From the NCBI RefSeq assembly GCF_002443255.2, contig NW_019211454.1, positions 50,531,885 through 50,595,884 of the forward strand: a stretch of 64,000 nucleotides of DNA. Direction: 5' to 3'. Both the position numbers and the translations under genes were made by a program. Each line of letters starts with the position of its first letter. The first letter of the stretch is position 1. The notes under the pieces are model-generated. The model did not search any database. It worked only from the letters and a program-made list of their open reading frames with translations, and was not told the origin of the DNA. The stretch is from Varroa destructor. Its lineage: Eukaryota > Arthropoda > Arachnida > Mesostigmata > Varroidae. Below, piece after piece: positions 1 through 12,320 of this stretch.

Positions 1-1936
1 CTTGAGAGTTTATGTGCGATATCGGTGTTTACGTGTATCTACTCGCTCGCATTGCATGTACATATGTCTAATCTGTCATGTTGTGGGCTAATGTGTGGCA
101 AACCTTATCAGTAGGTATAATACGTCAGTAGAATCTGAGTTTGATCGGTCATACTTTATACGGGCATACCTCTGCTATATCAATCATAGTATGTTCTTAT
201 CTGGCGATTTATACGTATGCCAGCATATCTTCCAATTTAGGTTTAGGTATAGGCCGTTGCATTTGACCCATTTTCATTGATTGCCATATTTTGTGTCCGC
301 TTATTTTACACAGTGAAGTTCTTTGTTTCGCTATGTTTTTTTGATCTACGGTTTCTCGTAAACTTTGGCCAGTTAATTTGCATAGTCACTGAGATCGGTA
401 CTCGCTAGTGGGTTTCTGTCTTTGCAGTTCCAATCTGTACAAGTTTAGCTATGCTAAATAGGGTTATAACCAATAAACTTTTCACTTCTCTCTAGCTCCG
501 TTTTTTCGAAGTTCATGTACTCTCTGTCGAGTATGCGTGCACGATGCGCGCGTACCTATCGGATTATCCATCTTTAATATCGCCTATGCTTTATATTGGA
601 GCTGTCGCGTTTGTCGTCGTCGGATCCGTCGTACTTTTCGCGGGTGTATGTCATCGTTTTGTATATACCGTCCGTAAATATGCAGTTGTTTGCTCTGCAT
701 TTGAGATAAAATTTTACGTATGCCTGTCGATGTATTCTTCGTGAATCGATGTTTGCCGGTTGTGGGTATATGTCAAGGAGGTGGTAGCAAATGTTTCGAA
801 TAACTTCGTGGGTGTATTCGTGGTCCTATTTGTCGTGTGTGTATGTCTGGTAGTATCGGAGTATTCTTCTTTATAAGGCCTTGGATTACTCAGCGCCAGT
901 AAACCCAAGATTTAAGACTTAACCTGCGGTATTCGTTGCAGGTTTAAGCCTGCTTTGTTATACCTTGTGGATATACGCCTGGTCCATAGCGTACTTTACA
1001 TAATTACAAATTGAGGGTTGTATTGCCCGTCTCAGGCGTCTTGTGAAAGGGCTGCCATATTTTCCGTTAATTTGACTTGTGGTATTTCCCCAGACTTAAA
1101 TCTCTTCTCTTAGTTGCCATCAGTTGAGATATGATTTTTCACTTTTGATGTTGATTTTTGTCTGATCCATTATATTTTTTAAAGTATAGATGATCCGTAG
1201 CGCTAGCTATTTCTGTTCTTTCCTTTTGGTAGAAAATGAGCTTCTGCTTATAACTTCCTTAAGGTTATATATACTAAGATTTTCTCAGGTTCATATTGGA
1301 GTTATAACTGTTCAAAACTTGCTAGCTTTTCTGCCACAGTTTTGACAGGCTAGCTTGTTGCGTTTTCCTAGGTCTCATCTTTTTGATTTTATATCGTTTA
1401 AATAAACTTGTGTTTAATTAATAAATACCTCAAGAACAATTTCGTGTGCCTTATGGCCTTCTGTTCTGTTCTCCGCCTGTCTAGGACTGTTCTGTCCCGA
1501 ATTTCACGACTCATAGTCTGATCTACTACGTACGTAAATGTACACTTGTTGTGTTGCGTTTTAGTCCATCGTATTATGAATTTTTTAATTATTTAACTCT
1601 ATTATGTTATGCTTTCATAAATCCGTATTTGGGTCGACGAATTTTCCAGGAGTTTCATCTGTGGCACTTTTTATCTGCCACATTTGTCATAGATCTCCTA
1701 AAAGAATAAAAGTGTATCATCCATAGAAAATCAGTGTGGAGCTATTACGGGATGACTTGCGAGTGCGTAGCGGTTGCCAATCTAGGTAGTCAGGGTCCGA
1801 ATAAACTCGAAAGTTTAAACCCTACATATATTCTGATAGTTACATGTCTCATCACCTATGTTTGCATAAATTTTTAACCCTTGTCTCGATTCGCATAAAT
1901 CAAAGGTTTGTCTGATCGTTATGGTCTAATGGTATG
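1..1936. other. Left flank with decayed satellite relics, no gene
   Basis: T-rich, AT-rich sequence with no convincing open frame; the longest open frames are about 65 codons. Short stretches still resemble the satellite found further right, for example ATGTCTAATCTGTCATGTT near position 65 and related pieces between 150 and 250, so the stretch looks like an eroded outer edge of the array, mixed with sequence I cannot assign. It is the only part of block A with no inverted copy elsewhere in the window. I see no RNA gene or transposon ends. Confidence 0.55.
1649..1698. repeat. Short inverted repeat (hairpin) in left flank
   Basis: TGTGGCA (1660-1666) and TGCCACA (1676-1682) form a perfect 7-bp stem around a 9-nt loop. 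An outer AGGAG/CTCCT pair (about 1648-1652 and 1695-1699) can extend it. No poly-T tract or adjacent gene suggests a terminator; function unknown. Confidence 0.4.
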
Positions 1937-4900
1937 TCCAACTCTAGAGACTGTTCATAATTTAAGATCTGATTTTTTGTTTTCAGTATATCTATGTCTA
2001 ACCGGTGACACTTTTTTGAGATTAAGTCTTTTTTCAGATTTATATCTAATAAGCAGTGCTTTTTTTAGGTATATGTTTGATCTGTCGCATGATCCTGCTG
2101 TGCTTTCTGTAGGTCTCTGACTGATTCTTCGAATTAAACGTACTTTTATGTCTTATCCATCTCAGCTTTCGTGTTTAAAGGTCTAACTTGTAGCAATATC
2201 GGGGGATTAATATGCTATTAATTGCCAATTCCTACCTATTCGATAACGACTTCTAGCAGACGCGTGCTCTATGACGCTTTCCTAGGCTTTATGTACAATA
2301 TATAACGTCCTTTTTCGTTTTTTGATGACGTGTACCGTCTTCCATAGGCGAATGCTAAACCGTCGCGCCTATAGTCTTCCACATTTTTCGAGAGTGTATG
2401 CTTGTTATCCGTTTTTGTATGTGCGTGTATTCCCTATACCAAATCACTCATTGATTTACACTTCTTCTGTAACTTTTTTTGAAGGATACGTATTCGTTGC
2501 GTCTTCGCTAATATGAGAGAATTTGCTTAATTCGTTGCATAGTTTTTACATAGTTTAGTGTCTAATTTTTTGCGTTACCATTTAAAATATTCTGTTTTAT
2601 ATATTTGCTGTTTCGGCTTAACGTCAATTAAATTTATCTATGATTTGTTATGTTTTTACTGGGCGTTCATTTGTCTGCCAAGATCTTCGTACAATCATGT
2701 CCTGTGGCCCGCCTTTTTTGTATGTTTAGATCTAACTTTTTACATTTTTTAAAAGCGTGTGTTTGATCCAGAACTTTTTTTGGGCATACGTTTCGAAAGT
2801 GAAATTCTGGTAGGTGTGTGCTTAATCCATTATGCGATTCGTAAATGCATATTTAACGTGTTGCGTTTATCTGTTATATTATGTCCTATGTGTTCTGTTT
2901 GTCTGATCAACCATGTGTTCCTGAATTTACACCTGATGTGGCCTATTTGTCTGACCTGTCATGTTCTGTTTATGCCTGGTTCGCCACGTTCACCTGGATT
3001 TATGTCTAATAGGGTCTGTTTATGCTTGACGTACTATATTCCCCTGAACTTACATCTGACGTCTCCTGTTTATGTTATATCTGTATGTTCTTCTTATGTC
3101 TAAGCTGCTATGCTCTTCGGACCTGATATCTAATAGCGCCGCTTTATCTGTAACCTGTCGTGGTTTTCTAGTCCTACATTTGATGTATTTTGCCTATGTC
3201 TAACCTGTCACGCGTTTTCGGATATTTATCTAATGAGGCCTGTTTATATCTAGCCCAATATGTTCTTTTAGCTTCATATCTCCTGTGCCTTGTTTGTGTG
3301 GCCTCGTAGGTTTTCCTGGATTTATATGTGCTGTGTCCCATTTATGCGTGACTTATCATGTTCTCCGGTACCTATATACATTTTAAGCTGTCGATGTACG
3401 ACCTACATGTCCTTTTGAGGTTCATATTTGATATATCCTGTTTATGTTAACTTTATCATGTTCTCTTGGATTTATACTTGATGTCGTCTGTCTATGTCTG
3501 ATTTGTTGTGTTTTCCTTAATTTATATATGATATGTTTTGCCTACGTTTAACCTTTATCAGAATTTGTCATGTTCTGCTGGATTTACATTTAACGTAACG
3601 ATTTTATGCCTAACTTGTCGTATTCTTCTCGGCTTATGTGGTCTGTATATGACCTGCTTATGTCTGAGCTGCTTTGATTTTGACCTGTTGTGTACTCCTG
3701 AATTCATATATGATGTGATCTGTTTATCTTTGATTTGTCATCTTCCCCTGGGTTATATATGATGCGGTCTGTATATTTTAACCTGTCTTGTTCATATTTA
3801 ACGTGATTTGTTTACTTTACTTTCATGTTCACCTGAATTCATATTTGGTATGGCCAGTTTATTTTTAATCTGGGTTTTTTTGGGTCTATATTTGTCATGT
3901 CCCGATTATGCCTAACTTGCCATGTTGTCGTAAATTCATACCTGATAAGGCTTTTGTCTTGCCTGTCATGTTCTCCACGGTTTATGATGTGTGATATGAT
4001 TTTACCTGATGCGGCCGGTTTACGCCTCAGTCGTGTTCTCCTGAATCCATGTTTGGTATGACCTGTTTACGTCTACCCTGTTGTATCTTCTTGGATTTAT
4101 ACCTGATGTATTCTGTTTTTATGTAACCTGTCATATCCTTCCTGAAGTTATGTTTACTATCGCCTGTTTGTGCCTAACCTGTGACTTCCTTCTGGGCTGA
4201 AATTTGATGCATCTCATTTTCGTCTGATGTAATGTGGCCTGTTACATCTAACCAGTTATATCCTTTAGATTTATGTCTAATGTGTTTTGCTTATATCTAA
4301 CCCGTCACATTCTTTTGGACATATACATATTGAGATCTCACTATGCCTAATCTAATATGTTCCCCTGCGTTTATATCTGTTCGTGTCCTGTTTATGCCTG
4401 GCCTGTCATGTTTTCCTGGATTTATATTTGATGTGGCCAGTTGATGTATGGTAAACCAAGGCTTATATTTGCTGTGTCCTATTTATGTGTCACCTATCAT
4501 ATTCTGTATTTAGATGTGACTTAGCCTGTTTTCGTCTGACTTGTCGTATTCTCTTAGTTTGATATCTGATGTGGCCAGACTATGCCTTACCTGTCGTGTT
4601 TTCCTATTTTATATTTGACGTGTCCTGCTTATGCCATATATATTATGTGTTCTTGGATCTACGTCTAACGTGCCTCATTTACATTTGACTTGTTACGTCC
4701 CCTTAACTTCATCTCTAATGTGCTCTTCACCTTTTCCAGGATTTATATTTGATGTAGTTTGTTTGTCTAATCTGCCAAGTTCTTTTAAGTTCGTATTTTC
4801 TACGTCCTGTTTGCGTGAGCTGTAATGGTTTCCTAAATTTATATCTGATCTGATGTGTTTCTTCTTTGTCGGACCTGTCATGTTCTCCTGAATTAATATT

Positions 4901-7900
4901 TGATCTGATGTGTTTCTTCTTTGTCGGACCTGTCATGTTCTCCTGAATTAATATTTGATATGACCTGTTTATGTCTAATCTGTCATGTTTTCCTCGGTTG
5001 ATATTTGATGCGTCCTATAGATTTCTAACTTGACATGTTTTCGTTGGCTTATACCAAATAAGACCTGTTTATGTCTGATGTGGCTTATTTACGTTTGACA
5101 TTTCTTGTTCTCCTAAACTTTGATTTGATCTGTTTATATTTGATTGTCGTGTTCTCATAGGTTTGTATTTGCTATGCCCTTCTTATGCGTGACTTGTCAT
5201 GGCCTCTTGAATTTATACCTGCTGCAGCCTGCTTATGCCCGATCTGTTATGTTTTCTTATATCTTATATCTAACCTGTTGTATTCCCCTGGGTGTAGAGC
5301 TGATGTGTCCTGTTTATGCCTGGCCTGGGTTTATATTTCATGCGTCCTGTTTGTATCTGCTCTCTCTTGTTCTTCTGGATTTGTATCTAATGTATTCTGC
5401 TTATGCCTGATCCGTCTTTTTCTGGGTTTATATTTGATGTGTCCAGTTTATGTCGTACCTATCATTTTCTCTTGGATTTATATGTAATGTGTCCTATTAA
5501 TATCTAACCTATCATATTTTGTCTGAATTTATTTTAATTTGACCTCCCCTGTTTATTTTAGGCTGCCGTGTTTTACCGAATTTATATTTGCTGTCTTGGA
5601 TATATTTGACTTATCGTGTTTTGCTGAATTTTGTAGTCGATACGGGTATACCTAATCTGTCATGTCTATCTGGATTTATATCTAATGTATCCTGTTTGTG
5701 TCTGACTTTTCTTGTTCTCCTAACTTTATATCTCATGTGTCCGGTCAATGTCCGACCTGTCATGTTCCCTTGGATTTATCCATAATATGTGTCGTCTATA
5801 TCTGACCCTTCATGTTCTCCTAAATTTTTACTCGATGCTCCATGTTTACACCTAACTTGTCATGTTCCCTTAGATTAATAACTGATGTGCCCTGTCTAAC
5901 TCGTCCTCATTTCCTGGGTTTATGCCTAACGTGTTGCGTTTATGTCGAAGCTGTGTTTATATTTATTATTAATGTGTCTCGTCTATATCCGATTTATCAT
6001 GCTCGTCTGTGTTTGTATTTGCTATATTTTATTTGTGTGACCTATTATATTCTTCTAAACTTAATGTCTAATGTAGCCTATTTATGTCAAACCAGCTATG
6101 TTCCACTGGATTTATATTCGATGTGGCCGATTTATACCTAACTTATTGTGTACTGTTAAATTTATGCCTGATATGGCCTACTTATATTTGACCTGTCATG
6201 CTCCTCTGGGTTTATAATCAATGTGACCTGTTTGTTTATGTCTGATGTGGGTCTATATCTGATGTGTTATGATAACATATCACGTTATCTTGGATTTATA
6301 TTTTATGTAGTCTGCTTATGTCTGATTAATCATCTTCTTTTGAATTTTTATTTGATGGGACCTGTCTACGTCTAACCCATCATGTCTTCCTGGGTATATA
6401 TCTTAGTTCTTTTAATATCTTAATTGTCAATTTTTTTTTATTTAGATCTAGCGTGTTTTGTTTATGCCTGACCTATCGTGCTCCTTTCGGTTTATATTTC
6501 ATGCGTTTTTTATACCTAATGTGACCTGTTTTGTGCTTCACCTAAATTTATATCCGATGTGACCTGTTTAGATTTGAGCAAGATTTATATCTGATGTACA
6601 CAGTTTGTTAGACCTGTCATGTGCTTTTATTTTACACATAATGCTTACATGTGATTTGTCATGATTTGTATATAATGTGCCCTGTTTATGTGTAATCTGT
6701 CATGTGGCTTGTTTGTCTTGGGTTCGTCATGTTCTCAAGAGTTAATGTCTGACGTTACCTGCTATGCCTATCCTGTCATGTCTTCTAGATGATACATCTG
6801 ATGTAGCCAGTTCATGTAAGCTTTCGTGTTTTCGCGAGTTTATATTTGATATAATTTGGTTATGTTTGACCTTTCATATTTCCTTTAATTATGCCTGAGG
6901 TGACCTACTTGTCTGGCCTGTCATGTTTTCCTAAGTTTGTATCTGATATGTCCTGCTTATGTCTAACCTGTCATGTACTTTTGGGCTTATTTATGTCGAC
7001 GTTGTCATGTTTTCCTATGTTTATATCGGATATGGTTTCTAACTCATTGCATTGTTGTGGATTTTATGTGACTCATTTGTGTGTGATCTGTCATATCCGC
7101 GTGGGATTATACCTAAGCTGTCATGTTCCTATCATGTCCTTTTAGATTAATTTCTGTTGTGATTTGCTTATATTATAACCTACTCCCATAGGTTTCTTTA
7201 TATCAAACCTGGCATGTCTTCCTAAAACTATATCTGATGTGTCCCATATATGTCTAACCTGGGTGCATGTTTAAAATATCTCGTTTTTGTCTGAACTATC
7301 ATGTTCTTCTGGATTCATATTTGCTGTATCCTGTTAATATGTAATTTGTTACGTTTTCCTGAACACATGTCTAATGTAGTCTATTTAATTGTATGACCTG
7401 TCACGCTCTGTAGAGCTTGTTTAATGTAGCTTGCTTAAATCTGGCCTGCTGTGTTTTTCTGGGTTTATAATTAATGTGATTTGCTTATGTCCGACCTGGG
7501 TTTATATGTGACATGTGTTGCTTGTGTTTAACTTGTCACGTTCTCGTGAATTTATGTACAATGAGGTTTTTATATCTAAGCAGACATATTTTCCCAGAAC
7601 TATATCTGATATGCCCCATTTATGCCTGACCTATCTATTGAATTTATATTTGATGTAGTCTGCTTACATATCTGACCTGTTGCGTTCATCTGACTTTATA
7701 ATTAATGTGACCGTTTTAGGTCTGACTTGGGTTTATATATAATGTGTTCTGCTCATCGACAACTTGGCAGATTCTGTTCGACTTATATTTGGTACGACCT
7801 GCTTATGTATGATCTGTCGAATTTTGCTGAGTTTTTGTCTAATGAGCTCTCGTTATGTCTAACCCGTCATGTGCCCCTCGGTGTATATCCTATGTCTAAC

Positions 7901-8841
7901 CCGTTATGTTCTTCTGGGTTTCTACCTGATACAATCTGTTTTGTGTTGGACCTAGGTTTATATCTGACGTAATCTTGTAATATATGTAACCGGGATTTAT
8001 ATCTAATGTAGTCTGCCTATATCTAATTTGTCATATTTCCCTCGATATATGTAATGTGGCCTGTTTATAAAGAAACATAACCTATTAGGTTGCCGTGGAT
8101 TTATATTTGGTGTGGTTCATTTGTGTTTAATTCGCCATATTTTCCTTGATTTACATCTGACGCGTCTTGTCATGTTCTCCAGGGCTTACATCAAATGTGG
8201 CGGGTTCATGCTTAAGCTTTCATGTTGCCCTGAGTTTACGTTTGATGCGGTTTGTGCATATTTGACTTTTCACGTTTCTCCTTATTAATTTGACCCATTT
8301 ATCTTTGACCCATCATGTTCGCCTGGGCTTTTGTTTGATGTGGCCTGCTTATGTCTAACTTGTCATATTCCCATGGCTTTTGTATGATTTGTATCTGACC
8401 TATCGTGTTTCACTATCCTTTAGACTGGCTTGTGTATATCTGATCTATCTTTATGGGCTTATTACATAAGATGAACATATTAGATATATGTTATCTTATG
8501 TCTCATTTGTCACGTATTCTTAGGCCTATATCTGATATGTCCGCTTTTGTTCTGACCTGACATGTTCTCCTGAATATATTTGATGTAGCCTGTTTATGCT
8601 TGGCCTATCGTCTTCCTTTGGGTTTGCAACCTATATAATTTGCTTATGCCTTACTTAGGATTAGTCATAATATGCCTTGTTTACATCAAACTTCTGTCAT
8701 GTTCTTTTGAGTTCATATCTGCTGCGTTCTGTTTATATCTGACTTTTTACCTGATTTATACCTAATGAGATCTATTCACGTCTAACCTGTCATGTTCTCC
8801 TGGATATATATCTAATGTGTCGAGTTTATGCCAAGTCTGTC
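1900..8841 (+). repeat. Divergent monomeric satellite, about 50-bp units
   Basis: Tandem degenerate monomers of about 50 bp, faint from about 1,900 and clear from about 2,750 onward. Typical landmarks recur every 49-52 bp: GACCTGTCATGTTCTCCTG, TTTATATCTGATGTG and CCTGTTTATGTCT. An example of a 50-bp step is from CATGTTCTTCTGG near 7300 to the next TACGTTTTCCTG. Neighbouring monomers differ at many positions and no longer period is obvious here. This is the old, non-homogenised edge of the array that becomes uniform after 10 kb. The plus strand is T-rich and A-poor, which leaves many spurious open frames. Confidence 0.9.
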
Positions 8842-9731
8842 ATGTTTTATTGGATGTATATTTAATATGTCCAGTTTATGACTGACCTGCTAAGTTCTCT
8901 TGGATTTATATCTTATATAACGAGTTTATTTCTGGTCTGTCGTGTCTTTTTGGTAATATGTCTAATGTGCTCACCTTATGTGTGATCCATCGTATTCTCC
9001 TAGGCTTATGTGTTATATGGTTAGTTTGTTTATCCTGTCATGTTGTTTCATGTTAAATTTCCTTGTCCATGTTAAATTTATCTCGCTGATGATTTACTTG
9101 TCATCTTCTCTTAGGTTTAAATCTGATGTGTCCTGTACGTATCTGACCTGTCGTGTTTTCCAGGGTTCGTATATGCTGTGGCCCCTTTATATCTGATTTG
9201 TTATAATCTATCTACTTTAGACCTAATCTGACCATTGTAGGTGTGACCTATCATATTCCCTTAAGTTTATATCTGATGTGTAGTGTTTATGTTTGACTCA
9301 GAATCATAATTTCCAAAATTTATATATCATGTGTTTACTTTGTCTTGTTTGTCGTATTATTCGGAGTCCATGCCTAACGTGTTCCGTTTACGACTGACCC
9401 TTCACCTTTTTCCGAGGGAAAATCTCTTGTCGCTTGTTTATGCCTGATCCGTCTTGTTCCGCTGAGTTTATATCTAACGTGACCTGTATATGTCTGACCT
9501 ATCATGTTCTCCTTAATTCATATTTCCTATATTCTGTTTACGTCTGACCTATCGTATTCTCCTAGGTTGATATCTGTTGCGACTTGTTCACGTTAAATCT
9601 GGATTTATATTTTCTGTGCCCTGCTTGTCTCTAGTCACATTTTGGTGGACTTAATAAATTAGGTCTTTCTATATCTAACCTGTTACCTTGTTCTGAATTT
9701 ATATCAAATATGTTCTGCTTATATCTATTTA
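1937..9731 (+). repeat. Inverted-repeat arm 1, left copy
   Basis: Every anchor I compared in this segment recurs as its reverse complement at 23500-31294, with paired coordinates summing to 33231. It starts exactly opposite the last base before the second N gap. The first mismatch I found on the inner side is at 9732 against 23499; beyond it the copies stay collinear but differ. The arm is entirely satellite. Confidence 0.92.
4847..4956 (+). repeat. Exact 55-bp tandem duplication of one monomer
   Basis: Positions 4847-4901 and 4902-4956 are identical, including CTTCTTTGTCGGACCTGTC. Neighbouring monomers are strongly diverged, so this is a recent single-monomer duplication inside old satellite. 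It is reproduced in the mirrored copy at about 28275-28384. Confidence 0.9.
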
Positions 9732-10061
9732 ACTTGTCATATTCTTTTTGGGTTTACGTCTAATGAGGCCTGTTAATATCTAACCTGTTTGTTTTCCTGG
9801 ATGTTATCTGATGTTTTCAGTTTATGCTGACTTATGTTCACCAGGTCTGTGTCTAATGTGTCTCTTTATGTTTGACCTAAATGTTCTTTTAGGCTTGTAT
9901 CTGATATGCCTATTTATGTCTAGCCAATTTAAGTCATATTTAATATTTTATGAGGTGTTGCCTATTTATAATATACCTGTCATGCTCGTTTTTGTGTTTA
10001 TGTCTAACCTATCATGTTTTCCTGGATAGGTATCTAATGTGTCGAGTTTGTCTAGTCTGTC
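8842..10061 (+). repeat. Diverged long-type higher-order unit
   Basis: This roughly 1,220-bp stretch aligns along its length with the uniform units that follow but carries many substitutions. For example GTGCTCACCTTATGTGTG here corresponds to GTGCTCTGCTTATGTGTG one unit later. It includes the extra four-monomer block (about 9600-9780) that short units lack, and a copy of the TTTTCC-GAG-GGAAAA box near 9411. I read it as the transition between monomeric edge and homogenised core. Confidence 0.8.
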
Positions 10062-10611
10062 ATGTTTTACCGGATATATATTTGGTATGTCAAGTTTACC
10101 ACTGACCTGCTAAGTTCTCTTGGATTTATATCTTATATGAGCAGTTTATTTCTGGCCTCTCGTGTCTTTTTGGGAATATATCTGATGTGCTCTGCTTATG
10201 TGTGTTCTATCGTATTCTCCTGGGCTTATGTCTTATATGCCCAGTTTATGTTTATTCTGTCATGTCTTTTCAGATCCATGTTAAATTTGCCTCGCTTATA
10301 TTTGACTTGTCATGTTCTCTTAGGTTTGAATCTAATGTGTCCTTTACCTATCTGACCTGTCATGTTTTCTAAGCTTTGTATCTGATATGGCCCCTTTATA
10401 TCTGATTCATTATTATCTATCTTAGATTTAATCTGACTTTTTCACTTCTGACCTATCATATTCCCCCAAGTTTATATCTGATGTGTCCTGCTTATGTTTG
10501 ACCCATCATAGCTTCCGAAATTTATATACAACGCGTTTACGTTATGCCTAATTTGTCGTGTTCTTCTGAGTCCATATCTAACATGTTCCATTTACGAGTG
10601 ACCCTTCACCT

Positions 10612-10626
10612 TTTTCCGAGGGAAAA
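10612..10626. repeat. Palindromic box occurring once per unit
   Basis: TTTTCC, then GAG, then GGAAAA is a perfect 6-bp inverted repeat. It sits in a part of the unit that departs from the monomer pattern, next to GTGACCCTTCACC. A copy recurs at the same phase in the other units, in the diverged unit near 9411, and in altered form at the right edge near 51871. It could be a protein-binding site; that is a guess. Confidence 0.5.
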
Positions 10627-11093
10627 TCTTATGTCGCTTGTTTATACTTGATCCGTCTTGCCCTCCTGAGTTGATATGTAATGTGGTCCGTATATGTCTA
10701 ACCTATCATGTTTTCCTTAATTCATATATGTTATCTCCTGTTTACGTCTGATCTACAGTATTTCGCTAGGTTCATATCTGTTGCGACCTGTCTAACCTGT
10801 CTTGTTTTCCTGGATGTATATCTGATGTTTTCAGTTTATGCCTGACTTATGTTCACCAGGATCTGTGTCTAATGTGTCCCGTTTATGTTTGACCTACAAT
10901 GTTATTTTAGGCTTGTATCTGATATGGCCTATTTATGTCTAGCCAATTTAAGTCATATTTAATATTTTGAGGTGTTGCCTATTTATAATATACCTGTCGT
11001 GCTCTTGTGTTTATATCCATGACTCTTGTTTATGTCTAACCTATCATGTTTTCCTGGATAGGTATCTAATGTGTCGAGTTTGTCTAGTCTGTC

Positions 11094-12320
11094 ATGTTTT
11101 ACCGGATATATATTTGGTATGTCAAGTTTACCACTGACCTGCTAAGTTCTCTTGGATTTATATCTTATATGAGCAGTTTATTTCTGGCCTCTCGTGTCTT
11201 TTTGGGAATATATCTGATGTGCTCTGCTTATGTGTGTTCTATCGTATTCTCCTGGGCTTATGTCTTACATGCCCAGTTTATGTTTATTCTGTCATGTCTT
11301 TTCAGATCCATGTTAAATTTGCCTCGCTTATATTTGACTTGTCATGTTCTCTTAGGTTTGAATCTAATGTGTCCTTTACCTATCTGACCTGTCATGTTTT
11401 CTAAGCTTTGTATCTGATATGGCCCCTTTATATCTGATTCATTATTATCTATCTTAGATTTAATCTGACTTTTTCACTTCTGACCTATCATATTCCCCCA
11501 AGTTTATATCTGATGTGTCCTGCTTATGTTTGACCCATCATAGCTTCCGAAATTTATATACAACGCGTTTACGTTATGCCTAATTTGTCGTGTTCTTCTG
11601 AGTCCATATCTAACATGTTCCATTTACGAGTGACCCTTCACCTTTTTCCGAGGGAAAATCTTATGTCACTTGTTTATACTTGATCCGTGTTGCCCTCCTG
11701 AGTTGATATGTAATGTGGTCCGTATATGTCTAACCTATCATGTTTTCCTTAATTCATATCTGTTGTCTCCTGTTTACGTCTGATCTATCGTATTTCCCTA
11801 GGTTCATATCTGTTGCAACCTGTTTACGTTAAATCTGGGTTTATATTTTCTGTACCCTGCTTGTGTCTAGCCACACTTTACTGGACTTATATTTTATAAG
11901 ATCTTTCTATATCTAGCCTGTTACCTTGTTCTGAATTTATATCAAATGTGTTCCGCCTATATCTATTTAACTTGTCATATTCTTTTGGGTTTGTCTAATG
12001 AGGTCTGTTAATATCTAACCTGTCTTGTTTTCCTGGATGTATATCTGATGTTTTCAATTTATACCTGACTTATGTTCACCAGGACCTGTGTCTAATGTGT
12101 CTCGTTTATGTTTGACCTACAATGTTCTTTTAGGCTTGTATCTGATATGGCCTATTTATGTCTAGCCAATTTAAGTCATATTTAATATTTTATGAGGTGT
12201 TGCCTATTTATAATATACCTGTCATGCTCTTTTGTGTTTATATCCATCACTCTTGTTTATGTCTAACCTATCATGTTTTCCTGGATAGGTATCTAATGTG
12301 TCGAGTTTGTCTAGTCTGTC
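11094..12320 (+). repeat. Long (L) higher-order unit
   Basis: 1,227 bp, with the four-monomer block that the 1,032-bp units lack. It shares diagnostic variants with the partial unit at 19540-20422: GTCACTTGTTTATACTTG, CCGTGTTGCCCTCC and TTCATATCTGTTGTCTCC. Those two L units are therefore closer to each other than to the S units between them. Confidence 0.85.
11824..12014 (+). repeat. Four-monomer block present only in L units
   Basis: About 191 bp between ACCTGT and CTAACCTGTCTTG. In S units these two flanks are joined directly (see about 10785-10800). The block is also present at about 9610-9790, from about 20270 to the gap, at about 21230-21410 (reverse) and at about 50815-51005. Because the diverged edge unit has it, L is likely the older form and S a deletion derivative. 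Confidence 0.8.

Noticed and set aside
1..120. Telomere or subtelomere at the window start
   Set aside because: No short G-rich telomeric repeat is present on either strand, here or elsewhere in the window.
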